Shown here piece after piece: positions 28,301 to 36,409 of a DNA stretch of 64,000 nucleotides. The stretch is from Sphingobacterium sp. GVS05A (GTDB lineage Bacteria > Bacteroidota > Bacteroidia > Sphingobacteriales > Sphingobacteriaceae). Each line of letters begins with the position of its first letter. The stretch's first letter is position 1. The position numbers and the translations under genes were made by a program. Location of the stretch: contig NZ_JAHXYR010000001.1 of NCBI RefSeq assembly GCF_019969845.1, positions 124,001 through 188,000 of the forward strand. The letters run 5' to 3'. A model generated the notes under the pieces. It was not told where the DNA came from. It made no database searches and was given only the letters and a program-made list of their open reading frames with translations.

Positions 28301-28873
28301 GCCACAAGTGATCTGCGCAACTGGCAGCCGATAGGTTCGGCTACACCAAAGTTTTTTGGCGGTTTTACCAATACTTTTCAATATAAAGCATTTACCCTGA
28401 GCGCCGAATGGTGGTTTCAGTATGGCAATTATTTGATGATGAATATTGTCAATAATTTCCAGAGTCCGACATTGCCAAGACAGGGCCGCAATAATATCGC
28501 ATTCGGCGAAAACCAGCATATATGGAAAGGGTCGGGCGATACCGAGGCCAACTATCCGGATATATTCAGCACGGATCCCAATGCCTGGACGGCGTTGACT
28601 TACCGCTCGTCCAGAATATGGGGAAATGGCAGTCATGCCCGTTTGCGTAATGTGCGGTTGGCTTATAGCTTGCCACAGCATATCCTAAAAAGTATAAAAA
28701 TGACAAATGCAACCGTCTATGTCAGCGGTGACAATCTGCTGGTCATTAAGGACAAAGATTTTGTGGGTGCGGATCCCGAAGGGGCTGCACTCGGTGGAAC
28801 TTCTTTTGGCGGCGTAGGCGCTGGATTTGCAAATCCACGACGTTTTTTATTGGGGGTTCAAGTTACGTTTTAA
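25379..28873 (+). CDS. SusC/RagA-family TonB-linked outer membrane protein with STN domain
   Basis: A 1164-residue outer-membrane transporter. After a short positively charged leader and a hydrophobic signal segment (about 21-44) come an STN secretin/TonB domain (about 50-120), a carboxypeptidase-regulatory-like domain (about 135-215), a plug domain with LKDASSTAIYGSRAAQGV (about 325-342) and a large 22-strand barrel with a terminal VQVTF. The STN domain shows that it is a signal transducer to the FecR protein next door. It imports an oligosaccharide or other large nutrient with the SusD lipoprotein, whose gene starts 10 bases after its stop. Substrate unknown; no glycosidase follows. Confidence 0.93.
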   Translation: MYKINRKDVHWLPNRTKTCIMKTAITAIICSLFLVHISAKTAAQMVTLRHTKITLKEAFREVNKQTGYHYIWSAQKVESNKNITVDIKNQPLQEAIQSILQGLPLTYELEGKLIIIKEQQATAERKPTVVQDDMSVRGRVTDSLNNGLLGVTVKVLSADLKIVKYASSNGNGDIYIEHVPKQSYLEFSLLGYLPQRIKANENFGTVRLRQQSQYLEELVVVGYMNKKASEVTGAVQQVSGDVLRSSVTSSNVLSMLKGKTTGLYITETSGESGAKGQVVERGQSSMTTPTNSYLGPLIVVDGIITNYQAVQDAVNPADVENISILKDASSTAIYGSRAAQGVIVITTKRGLSGKSTVDAHIQYGIIQPKRDLRFMNTTELIGFMDQQMRRYWEQTESIRKTFPDVNDFIRERRVYTDADRSRNFNWEDAIYSNGNLRNTEVSVRSGTEKTKFYAGIGWFKENGALYDNSFDRKSLRVNIDHAVSRKFHTSLNLSTIVDRTSRRNGVPELYMIQPFMSPYDEQGNLLDSLQLRQSSNYGPVTTSWMQNFLAETDYDNTRLTNVQNHLGSLRLRYDILPELSIQSTNSINYMGTNINSYFDPRSFSGRYGGFPYLFRPGMTVPNGSLDLDDTKMVDYLTSNTLNYRKNFGQHNLSVLIGQEWGKRTTELSTVNMNDLLAGERNMGAAKRFGSAVDLAYSRPYSPVGAYRERATFSVFGQADYSYRQKYLASASVRTDATTNFGRDKRYGTFYSLSAGWMLSSEDFLKDVKAINSLKLRASYGTSGRDLGDGYLNTTFYATGNGSTLFRYEQEANTGVRISQLANPLISWETLYNTNVGVDALLFGRLGITFDMYHKRSDGLLQNVLLPSAQGSLAQYQNVGQIVNKGLELMLNAHLIKSTDFNWHSSLNFSLNKNKTTKLYQDSLLDGYSLAYYRKIGEDINVIKAVEYAGINPDNGNMQHYNYVNGEKTIVEGLGATSDLRNWQPIGSATPKFFGGFTNTFQYKAFTLSAEWWFQYGNYLMMNIVNNFQSPTLPRQGRNNIAFGENQHIWKGSGDTEANYPDIFSTDPNAWTALTYRSSRIWGNGSHARLRNVRLAYSLPQHILKSIKMTNATVYVSGDNLLVIKDKDFVGADPEGAALGGTSFGGVGAGFANPRRFLLGVQVTF

Positions 28874-28883
28874 TTATTTACAG

Positions 28884-30371
28884 ATGAAAATCAGATCTAT
28901 ATACCGATATCATAGAAATAGAAGTCTTTATTTTCTAGTCAGCATGCTTGTCGCTGGATTGACAAGCGGCTGTAATAAGCAGCTGGATGAGCTTCGTCCG
29001 CATAACGTTATTTTTGAGGATATCCAGTTTGAGCGTCCCGAAGGCTATAGCAAGGCTGTGGTGGGAGCTTACAACCTGGTGGCCGGTGGTGCGGTAGCAT
29101 CTTCCTTTAACTATAATGATATGCTTATCTTTCTCTCAGAAGCAAAAGGCAACACGATCAGGGCGCTGGATGCGGAGGTGAACAAGAATACGGATGTGTT
29201 TGACTATGCCAACTCCAGTACAAAAGACCGCTCGCATACCTACGAGTTTTGGCGCGGAAGTTACACACTACTGCTGCACCTCAACAAAATATTGGGCCAT
29301 GTGAAGGCGGGTGAAACAAACGCTGAAATCTTACAGGCAAAGGCCGATGCTTTATTTTTACGGGCTTATGTCTACTTTAACCTGATACGTCTCTATGGTA
29401 AACCTTACCATCAATCGCCTGGCGAATCTCTCGGAGTGATGCTTATTCTAGATGACAAAATCGGCCCTGAATTTGCTCCGAAAAGAGCCTCCGTACAGCA
29501 GGTGTATGCACAGATTGTGAGTGATCTGGAAACAGCAGCTCCGCTATTCGCACAAAAGAAATCAAATAGCTATGGTAGCAAATATGCTGCCTATGCGCTG
29601 CTGTCCAGAGTATACCTGTATATGGGTGGAACTGTCGATAATCCGGTCGCAGGTGCCAACCAGAAAGCTGCAGAATATGCCGACAAAGTGATCAAAGAAG
29701 GCGGTTATCAGCTTTTGCAGGACCAAGCTTATCTTGACTATTATAAAACCAATAACATAAACAACAAAGAGGACATCTTTGCGGTGAATATAGACTATTC
29801 ACAGGGGTTGATCAGCAATTATTTTGCAATGCCCTCTCGGATAGGTTATACCGGCGGCTTATATCGCCCTTCTCCGTATTTGTTGTCCTTGCTGGAGGCC
29901 GACGACAAGCGAAATAGCTTTTACATCAACAATGTAACACCGGGATATCCCGAGGATACACGAGCGGTGTCAAAATATATGATCCGGTATGAATCACTTT
30001 ATACTTTTTCACCTTTTCGTTACCTACGTCTGGCCGAAATGTACCTCAATCGGGCGGAGGCTTATGCAAAGCTAAACAATGGGGCTGGTGCATTGAGCGA
30101 TGTCAATACAATCAGGCGGCGGGCAGGACTGGCTGCTTTATCGGGGCTGGAAGGTAAAGCATTGCTCAATGAGATCCTGAAGCAGCGCAAGCTTGAACTG
30201 GCCTTTGAAGGACATGCCAGCTACGATGAATTCAGGAATGGCCTACCCATGGTCCGGAATTATAAATCGGGCGGTTCTGCTGAACTGAATATCAGCCCGA
30301 CCGACAAAAAAATAATCATGCAGATACCGGAGGAAGAGATCATCGCCAATCCTAACCTGGTTCAGAATTGA
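28884..30371 (+). CDS. SusD/RagB-family outer membrane lipoprotein
   Basis: A 495-residue surface lipoprotein that forms the lid of the SusC transporter. The frame is open into the SusC gene, but ATG at 28884 gives a normal lipoprotein signal ending LTSGC (Cys near residue 30). TPR-like helical features (ADALFLRAYVYFNLIRLYG, RYLRLAEMYLNRAEAYAKL as RYLRLAEMYLN plus RAEAYAKL) and the C-terminal INTIRxRAGL and ILKQRKLELAFEGH motifs are typical. It ends with NPNLVQN, matching the common SusD C-terminus. Ten bases downstream of susC. Confidence 0.93.
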   Translation: MKIRSIYRYHRNRSLYFLVSMLVAGLTSGCNKQLDELRPHNVIFEDIQFERPEGYSKAVVGAYNLVAGGAVASSFNYNDMLIFLSEAKGNTIRALDAEVNKNTDVFDYANSSTKDRSHTYEFWRGSYTLLLHLNKILGHVKAGETNAEILQAKADALFLRAYVYFNLIRLYGKPYHQSPGESLGVMLILDDKIGPEFAPKRASVQQVYAQIVSDLETAAPLFAQKKSNSYGSKYAAYALLSRVYLYMGGTVDNPVAGANQKAAEYADKVIKEGGYQLLQDQAYLDYYKTNNINNKEDIFAVNIDYSQGLISNYFAMPSRIGYTGGLYRPSPYLLSLLEADDKRNSFYINNVTPGYPEDTRAVSKYMIRYESLYTFSPFRYLRLAEMYLNRAEAYAKLNNGAGALSDVNTIRRRAGLAALSGLEGKALLNEILKQRKLELAFEGHASYDEFRNGLPMVRNYKSGGSAELNISPTDKKIIMQIPEEEIIANPNLVQN

Positions 30372-30395
30372 GTTAATAAATAAATTTAGAAACAA

Positions 30396-31604
30396 ATGAA
30401 AAAATACATCGTAAGCCTCGTGTTGTTGACCAATTTATCGTTGGTTGCCCTCGGGCAGCAGCCTTTTGTATTGAAGGGCGAAACCGTTAACGTTTCGTCA
30501 CCCTATGTCTACCTGGGCTATCGTAGCGGAGACGGAAGCAAGCGTACCTTGGACAGTGTAAAAATTGAAAATAATGCCTTTGTTTTTAAGGGTAAAATCG
30601 AGGAACCAGTTATGGCTTATCTCTACCTGGACCGTAGCGGCAGGAGTGGGGATGATCCGAATGCGGTGAGTTTTTATTTGGAGCCAAAAAAGATGAGCAT
30701 CCGACTTGAAAAAGATAAATTCAAAGAAGGTCTGATCAAAGGTTCAAAGTCGCAGGACGAATGGGCAAAGTTGAATGTAGAAAAACAGGTCGTCCGCAAG
30801 GAAATGGAACCTGTGCTGGAGGAATATGGCCGGTTGAATAAACGATACATGGATGCGGATGCCGAGCTGAAGCTACTGGAAGCTAAAGTAAAGAAACTGA
30901 AGGAGGAGGCCTATGACTACCGGGAAAATTTTACGCCCTTTAATGAGCGGATGGCCAAATTGGATGTGGAGTTTATTAAGAAAAACCCAGATTCTTATGT
31001 GAGTTCTTACCTCATGCAATTTATGACAACAGGTGCCGATGTTGCTAAAATTGAAGGGTTATATAATGGTTTGTCCGATCAGATCAAGAACAGCAGTAAC
31101 GGTCGGGAAATCGCAGAAAAGATCCAGGGCATCAAAAACGGTTCGCCGGGGAGCAAAGCATTTGAATTTGAGGCGACCGATATCAACGAAAAGGAACTGA
31201 AGCTTGCCGCATTCAAGGGTAAATATGTGCTGCTGGATTTTTGGGCGAGCTGGTGTGTTCCCTGCCGGAAAGGTAATCCGCATTTAATAGCCCTGTATAC
31301 AAAATATAAAAGCAAAGGCTTTGAAATTATCGGTGTTGCAAGCGACGATCGGAGCCAGGCTGCCTGGCATAAAGCTGTCGATCAAGATAAAATCGGTATC
31401 TGGAGACATGTCCTTAGCGGGCTTAAATTTGAAAACGGTGAATTTGACCGTTCGAAATCCATTTCTGACCACTTTGGGATCAGCACATTACCGACCAAGA
31501 TTTTGATCGATCCGGACGGCATGATTGTTGGCCGCTATGCTAGCGGAGCCGAAACGGATACTGAACTGGACAAAAAGCTGGCTGAGGTATTTGGAGCGCA
31601 ATAG
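30396..31604 (+). CDS. TlpA-like thioredoxin-fold protein with DUF4369 domain
   Basis: A 402-residue exported protein, signal peptide ending ALGQQ. Residues ~22-120 look like DUF4369, the middle (~125-230) is helical and probably coiled-coil, and residues ~255-400 form a thioredoxin/AhpC-type fold with the active-site WASWCVPCRKGNP (CxxC). It should act as a periplasmic disulfide reductase. It follows SusD by 24 bases in the same operon; such proteins commonly end SusCD operons in this phylum, with unknown partners. A terminator follows. Confidence 0.88.
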   Translation: MKKYIVSLVLLTNLSLVALGQQPFVLKGETVNVSSPYVYLGYRSGDGSKRTLDSVKIENNAFVFKGKIEEPVMAYLYLDRSGRSGDDPNAVSFYLEPKKMSIRLEKDKFKEGLIKGSKSQDEWAKLNVEKQVVRKEMEPVLEEYGRLNKRYMDADAELKLLEAKVKKLKEEAYDYRENFTPFNERMAKLDVEFIKKNPDSYVSSYLMQFMTTGADVAKIEGLYNGLSDQIKNSSNGREIAEKIQGIKNGSPGSKAFEFEATDINEKELKLAAFKGKYVLLDFWASWCVPCRKGNPHLIALYTKYKSKGFEIIGVASDDRSQAAWHKAVDQDKIGIWRHVLSGLKFENGEFDRSKSISDHFGISTLPTKILIDPDGMIVGRYASGAETDTELDKKLAEVFGAQ

Positions 31605-31654
31605 TAAGTATTAACGTTTTCTATAAACGGGTTCGAAGGGACTCTCTAAAAAAT

Positions 31655-31686
31655 AAAAAAGACTAGTCGTGAGATTAGTCTTTTTT
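31655..31686 (+). terminator. Intrinsic terminator of the SusCD operon
   Basis: AAAAAAGACTAGTC pairs with GATTAGTCTTTTTT (one mismatch) around GTGA, about 50 bases after the thioredoxin-like gene. The T-rich right arm makes it a terminator for rightward transcripts. Confidence 0.75.
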
Positions 31687-31851
31687 ATTTTCGCCCTAAA
31701 ACTTCCAGGAGTCTCCCCGGTCTATTTTTTAAGAACTTTGACAAGTTGGAAACGTTGTATGGTTTCTTTAAAATTGCTTTCTTTAGCCTTTAGCTAAATA
31801 ATGGTTATTGTTCCTGATCTAGCGAGACTGCAGGAAATAGCAAGTAGAAGA

Positions 31852-31888
31852 AAAAGCCCGGACATAGATCAACTATGCCGGGCTTTTA
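31852..31888. terminator. Bidirectional intrinsic terminator
   Basis: AAAAGCCCGG-CATAG pairs with CTATG-CCGGGCTTTT apart from one bulged A, with A- and T-runs on both sides. It lies between convergent units: the SusCD operon from the left and the fimbrillin-like gene ending at 31968 from the right. Confidence 0.75.
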
Positions 31889-31967
31889 AATTCCCATTTT
31901 CAATGGGAGATTTCTAGTCAAATAGGGATTATATAATGACTACTCAATGAAAATTATGATTTATCTA

Positions 31968-33716
31968 TTATTTATCTTGGATACAACGGACAGGATAGCC
32001 AGCATTTTTAACATAATTTGATGTATCCCATGAAGATTGGAATCCACGCCCCTGTAACGCACTATTATTGCCGCCCACCGAAGTATTTAACCAATAAATA
32101 GCGGCGCCTTGGCGGACACGTTGTGCTCCAGCGACCTGATCTCTATGACCAGCAGCAGGAAAACTTAATTTAATATCGCTGCTCTTTCTACTGGTCATAA
32201 TATGTGCTGCTGTAAAGTCGGACAGTCCAACTGTCGTATTACCACTAAAAGTCGTCCAGTTTCCAATAGAGGTATGGCGGGTATAAGTTCCTAAGCGGGT
32301 ATATTCAGCAAGACTAGGTACTCGATCGCCTGTAGCGCATGGATCCAATGCAGCTTTCACCGGAACTGCTGGGGTACCATTATTCCAGGAACCATCAGGA
32401 GCAGGTGTAGTATTCCATCCTGCAATCGCGCCATCGCCACTGTAAGCGTTTGCTACTGGTAATTGGCGACCCCATTGGTAGTAGTTGCCATATAAGGCCT
32501 GTACCGAAGGGTTGACATCTGGATTATTTGTTGCTGGGTTGACATCGGCTACACCAAGGTTATAACGATCCCAGCGGTGGCCACCGATCACGGCATAACG
32601 CGCATCAGCAGCAGTGGCGCTTCTAGTTACATTAAGCGCATTGACATAACGGTCGCTGTTAAAACGCAATTTCATGGTGTATGAATAACCAGGTTTTAAA
32701 CCTAGGCCCGCATTTGAAAAGTTAAAGTTTACCGCCTGTGCGTTGACATCATAACCTATTTTGACTTGGCCGCTTGGTATCGACAATCCAATTGAAAAGG
32801 TGTTTGACCGATTCTGGTTGACGATAAAAGTGCGGGCTGTTGCATTAAGATTTGCAATTGGAGGTACATTAGTCTCATTAACTGTCGATACAACATCGCC
32901 AGTACTCAGGTCGACAGTGGCGTCAGCGAAAGGTGAAAGCCATTCAGCTTGAACCGGAACTTCTGAAAGATAACCTCCTTTTAGATAGTTTGCGGTACCA
33001 AAAGTACCCGTAGCATCGCTATTGTCGACAAGAACGGTAACACGGGTAAACATATGCTGTAATGGCGCCGTCAATGGTGTAGGGGTATTGTTACCAAGAA
33101 TGGTGACATCTTTTTCGATGGCGTACATTAGGTCACTTCCATTCTCTTGAAATCCGGTAAAATCGAAATTAACCGTACCTGCAGTATATAGGTTTGTTGT
33201 TGGAGCAGCAGGGGGAGGAGTGGTCGTAGAACCCAATGAATAGATTACAAACGTATATTTATTGCCTGCGATCAAAGTATTTCCGAAAAATACCTGGCTT
33301 GCATTTGAGGCATCGCCAATCGCTTGGTCAATATAAGTACCATCCGTTTCATAGGCTACTACCCTATACGTTACAGCACCTCTTAAAGATAGTAACGATG
33401 TTGCGGCCTTTTTGCCAGTGGATGCTTTAAGCCCGGTGTTACTTGGAGTATTTTCTGTAAGTTCTGCGGTAATGGTAAACGGTCCTGACTGCACTTCCTG
33501 AGTGATCGTTAAGGGTTCGCTTGTGTTAGCCTTTGCTGAAGCTTTCGCCACAGATATATTATCTCCACCGAATTGGGCTTCTGTTAAAGCCAGTTTTATA
33601 CCACCTTGATTCGCTTCAACAGCATTTTCACCTTTCTCCTTACTACAGGATACGGCAACCGTCAGAAGAATAATAAAGGCTAGTTTTATCTTTATGATCT
33701 GATACATTGTTTTCAT
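31968..33716 (-). CDS. Fimbrillin-like lipoprotein with C-terminal FISUMP-type domain
   Basis: A 582-residue lipoprotein (signal ending VAVSC, Cys ~24). Residues ~25-390 form a fimbrillin-like beta-rich N-terminal part; it shares elements with the gene at 34556 (L-K/R-AS-T/S-GK-K/R-AA, YRVVAYETDGTY, YTFVIYSLGS). Residues ~400-582 resemble the Fibrobacter succinogenes major paralogous (FISUMP) domain: GNYYQWGRQLP, DPCATGDRVPSLAEY, FPAAGHRD, and a final YPVRCIQDK with paired Cys. Probably exported to the cell surface as a fimbrial or matrix subunit. The 64-residue GVAAGS peptide is 28 bases upstream in the same transcript. Confidence 0.8.
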   Translation of the reverse strand: MKTMYQIIKIKLAFIILLTVAVSCSKEKGENAVEANQGGIKLALTEAQFGGDNISVAKASAKANTSEPLTITQEVQSGPFTITAELTENTPSNTGLKASTGKKAATSLLSLRGAVTYRVVAYETDGTYIDQAIGDASNASQVFFGNTLIAGNKYTFVIYSLGSTTTPPPAAPTTNLYTAGTVNFDFTGFQENGSDLMYAIEKDVTILGNNTPTPLTAPLQHMFTRVTVLVDNSDATGTFGTANYLKGGYLSEVPVQAEWLSPFADATVDLSTGDVVSTVNETNVPPIANLNATARTFIVNQNRSNTFSIGLSIPSGQVKIGYDVNAQAVNFNFSNAGLGLKPGYSYTMKLRFNSDRYVNALNVTRSATAADARYAVIGGHRWDRYNLGVADVNPATNNPDVNPSVQALYGNYYQWGRQLPVANAYSGDGAIAGWNTTPAPDGSWNNGTPAVPVKAALDPCATGDRVPSLAEYTRLGTYTRHTSIGNWTTFSGNTTVGLSDFTAAHIMTSRKSSDIKLSFPAAGHRDQVAGAQRVRQGAAIYWLNTSVGGNNSALQGRGFQSSWDTSNYVKNAGYPVRCIQDK

Positions 33717-33744
33717 AATTGTTATAAATAATTTTTAATTGGTA

Positions 33745-33939
33745 TTAGTTCCACCATTCACCGCTACTCGGATCTTGGGTTTCCGTTCCGCCATTGTTCC
33801 AGTCAGTTTCGTTAACACCTGACCCACCTCCAGGTTGGCCTGATCCAACAGATCCCGCAGCTACCCCTTCTTCCATTACCACCTGTAACTGCTCGATTAC
33901 GGGTTTCACGTAAGTCTTTTTTTCAGTTCTCTTTTTCAT
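33745..33939 (-). CDS. Small 64-residue peptide with PxIExxxxxxExGxAAGS motif
   Basis: A 64-residue protein, no signal peptide. It opens with a charged MKKRTEKKTYV, then PVIEQLQVVMEEGVAAGS and a Gly/Ser/Asn/Trp-rich tail ending GEWWN. The same core occurs in the 54-residue peptide at 36169 (PKIEAINIELEQGIAAGS, ending NW). Short proteins of this sort are frequent beside fimbrillin-like genes in Bacteroidota but I know of no proven function. It is the first gene of a two-gene unit with the FISUMP lipoprotein. Confidence 0.75.
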   Translation of the reverse strand: MKKRTEKKTYVKPVIEQLQVVMEEGVAAGSVGSGQPGGGSGVNETDWNNGGTETQDPSSGEWWN

Positions 33940-34555
33940 GTGTATATTATTATTTGGTTTATGCTTAACATCTAATTATACATGGTACAGTGTTTAATCA
34001 TGGATTAAAACAGCTGCATACAGCAGATAAATGCCTATTATTAGTTCGGGTTTTCAATTGCTAGTACTGTTTTTGTCGATTTAATATATTAGTGTTTTCT
34101 ATTAATTTCTCTTCATTTAAATAATTAGCCACACAATGATTTCTCATTACTAGGTTATATAGCTTGACCCTTTAAACACAAGTCGTAATTATTACTTCAA
34201 AGATAATCGAGAAAGAGACGATATGAATACTACATAGATATCACTATAATATCACACATGTATTACATTTTATGGAATTATTTGATGTACAGTATTTTAT
34301 TTGGACTTTTTTGCTTTACAATCAGATTTACAAGTAAAGTAAGCTGTCTTTATATTTATATAATATTATATGTTATGACATTATTTTTTTTAAATGATAA
34401 TATATTTCTTTCTTTTTATGTGTCGCCTCTTGAGATGAGATTTAATATGTGATATATCTGTGATACGTATGTATAGTTTCTTTACGAGAAAATTTTTCAA
34501 TATTTGCAACGAATTAATTAAAATGTTTATTAATCATCAAAAACAATTAAAAAAA
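33940..34555. promoter_or_regulatory. AT-rich divergent regulatory region
   Basis: About 616 very AT-rich bases between two divergent fimbrillin-like units. It must hold both promoters. A 64-codon open frame at 34258-34452 is hydrophobic and low in complexity, and I do not accept it as a gene. No flipping inverted repeats or recombinase gene are visible that would point to phase-variable promoters. Confidence 0.4.
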
Positions 34556-36118
34556 ATGATTTTACAAACACAGACAAAGATAAGTTGGAGAGCACTAGTT
34601 CTATCAGCTTTGGTGTGTGGATCGTTGTATTCCTGTAAGGAAAGCAAAGACAGTGTAGCGGCAAGCGGCAAAGCCAGCGTCAATATCCAGTTACTTGGCG
34701 TTGAAAACCCAGTTGTAACAACTAAGAAAGCAAGTAAGGCAGGTAACACTGCAGGGGCAGGCCAAACGGTAGTGATCCCATTGACAAACTCAAGTTCTTT
34801 TGAGGCAACATTAACCAGCGAGTCGTCCGTAACAAATGGCAACCAGTTACGGGCCTCGTCCGGTAAGCGTGCGGCGGTAACCGAGGAAAGAACGCCTTTG
34901 GCAAATAATGTCAAGTATAAAGTCGTGGTGTATAACGCTGACGGTGATTATGTGACTGAAAAAACCTATACCAATTCAGTCGACAACAGTGCTGAAATCT
35001 CTTTAGAAGCTGAAAAGACCTACACTTTTGTCGCTTATTCAGTTAATAGCACTGCAACAGTTCCGGCAGTGACGGCACAAACTGATATCGCAAATGCCAG
35101 CCTGGATAACATCAGTGCAGATCTGATGTATTTTAAGAAAGATCTAACGGTTCATTCCGGCGATAATAATCTGGACGTGGTATTGAAACATCAGTATAGT
35201 GAAGTAACCACCAACTTAAGCATGGCGACAGAAATGACTGGAGCGATAACAAATTTGGTTTCGCCGACGATAAATCCTACGCATCCAAGCGCAAGTTTAA
35301 AATTAGCAGATGGCACAATAACCTATAATGGTACTACTTCAACTACCGCTGTACAATTCCCAGCTTTGGGAGCAGGTTTACGTGCAGTATCAAGTACTCC
35401 AACACTATTGATTCATCCAGGCGAGACCAACGGCCAGTTCAGCTTTGGATCAATTACCATTGATGGGGAAACCAAATCGAATGTTTCTGTTTCAGGCTTG
35501 AACATTTTGCCAGGACAGCGCTATAACCTAAACTTGAATTTCAAAACTTGTACACAACCTGTGACAGGTGGAGCTGACCTCAACTGGAATTATCCGGCTT
35601 CAGGATCAGGTGCTGTGGTTGATGGAACAGCTCAACCAGCAGGATATGTCGTAACTAAAGATCTTACTGCTCCGGGAGCAGACTATGGATTTGTATTTGA
35701 TATCCTTCAATTGGACAACTCCTTTAATATGGAGGTAAATGGAACAAAATTGGCAACACAGGAAATTCAATTTGAAAGTGGAATCGCTATCGCTCCGCGA
35801 AACGTTCAATTTGCAGATGGAAGTCTCTACGGTGGAACAAATTCAGAAGGTGGTACTGTCCCTCAGGTATACAACTTGACTGGTACTTCGACAAATCCAG
35901 TTATTCGTGTGGTCATTAGCCGTTCTGGTGAGGTATCTATGTATGGTAGCAAAAGCAATGGTGGCGAATTATTCCCTTTACTGTTGACCCAAGGCTCTTT
36001 CAATAACGTGCCATGGAACTCTACTGCTAATAATGTTAAAATTACCCAAATCGTTCAGGGAGCGACTAAAATGGTTGGCTCAGGAAGTGGTAGAAAGAAA
36101 ATAGCTTGTACGCAATAA
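34556..36118 (+). CDS. Fimbrillin-like lipoprotein, paralogue of the 31968 gene
   Basis: A 520-residue lipoprotein. The frame is open 96 bases further up, but ATG at 34556 gives a correct lipoprotein signal ending SLYSC (Cys ~26). The N-terminal ~370 residues match the fimbrillin-like half of the 31968 protein (RASSGKRAAV, YKVVVYNADGDYV, YTFVAYSVNS, then ADLMYFKKDLTVHSGDNN and a QRYNLNLNFK strand), while the last ~150 residues are different and lack the FISUMP domain, instead ending MVGSGSGRKKIACTQ. Surface adhesin or fimbrial subunit is the best guess. The GIAAGS peptide follows 50 bases downstream. Confidence 0.78.
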   Translation: MILQTQTKISWRALVLSALVCGSLYSCKESKDSVAASGKASVNIQLLGVENPVVTTKKASKAGNTAGAGQTVVIPLTNSSSFEATLTSESSVTNGNQLRASSGKRAAVTEERTPLANNVKYKVVVYNADGDYVTEKTYTNSVDNSAEISLEAEKTYTFVAYSVNSTATVPAVTAQTDIANASLDNISADLMYFKKDLTVHSGDNNLDVVLKHQYSEVTTNLSMATEMTGAITNLVSPTINPTHPSASLKLADGTITYNGTTSTTAVQFPALGAGLRAVSSTPTLLIHPGETNGQFSFGSITIDGETKSNVSVSGLNILPGQRYNLNLNFKTCTQPVTGGADLNWNYPASGSGAVVDGTAQPAGYVVTKDLTAPGADYGFVFDILQLDNSFNMEVNGTKLATQEIQFESGIAIAPRNVQFADGSLYGGTNSEGGTVPQVYNLTGTSTNPVIRVVISRSGEVSMYGSKSNGGELFPLLLTQGSFNNVPWNSTANNVKITQIVQGATKMVGSGSGRKKIACTQ

Positions 36119-36168
36119 TCAGCATCAAATTTCAAATGCATAAAAATAGTGTATAATAAGAATAAGAT

Positions 36169-36333
36169 ATGAAAACAAATCAGTCAAAAAATATATATAT
36201 AAGCCCAAAAATCGAGGCGATAAATATCGAATTGGAACAAGGAATTGCAGCGGGTTCTGCAGCAACAACTACTAACAATCCCCAAGAATCTTGGGATCAA
36301 GCGGATGATGACAACCGCTTGATCAACTGGTAA
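36169..36333 (+). CDS. Small 54-residue peptide with GIAAGS motif
   Basis: A 54-residue protein beginning MKTNQSKNIYISP, then PKIEAINIELEQGIAAGS and a Thr/Asn/Asp-rich tail ending RLINW. It is clearly related to the 64-residue peptide at 33745 in its core and its Trp-containing end, although their tails differ. No signal peptide or membrane helix. It lies between the fimbrillin-like gene and a strong terminator, so it is the last gene of that unit. Function unknown. Confidence 0.72.
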   Translation: MKTNQSKNIYISPKIEAINIELEQGIAAGSAATTTNNPQESWDQADDDNRLINW

Positions 36334-36370
36334 TCCTTCCGGATCAACATTGTTTAATTCATCCCAATTT

Positions 36371-36409
36371 GCTCGACAGGTTTTAAATGAATACCTGTCG
36401 AGCTTTTTT
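36371..36409 (+). terminator. Intrinsic terminator of the second fimbrillin-like unit
   Basis: A perfect 10-bp stem, GCTCGACAGG with CCTGTCGAGC, and a following TTTTTTA, 38 bases after the 54-residue peptide gene. Confidence 0.8.

Noticed and set aside
28145..28681. 178-codon frame antisense to susC
   Set aside because: Lies wholly inside a conserved SusC barrel region and shows no domain; a shadow of the real gene.
34258..34452. 64-codon hydrophobic open frame in the divergent promoter region
   Set aside because: Very AT-rich, Phe/Leu/Ile/Tyr-heavy product with no family resemblance; typical of chance frames in AT-rich spacers.
33940..34555. Possible invertible (phase-variable) promoter between the fimbrillin-like genes
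   Set aside because: I found no long inverted repeats at its ends and no recombinase gene nearby.
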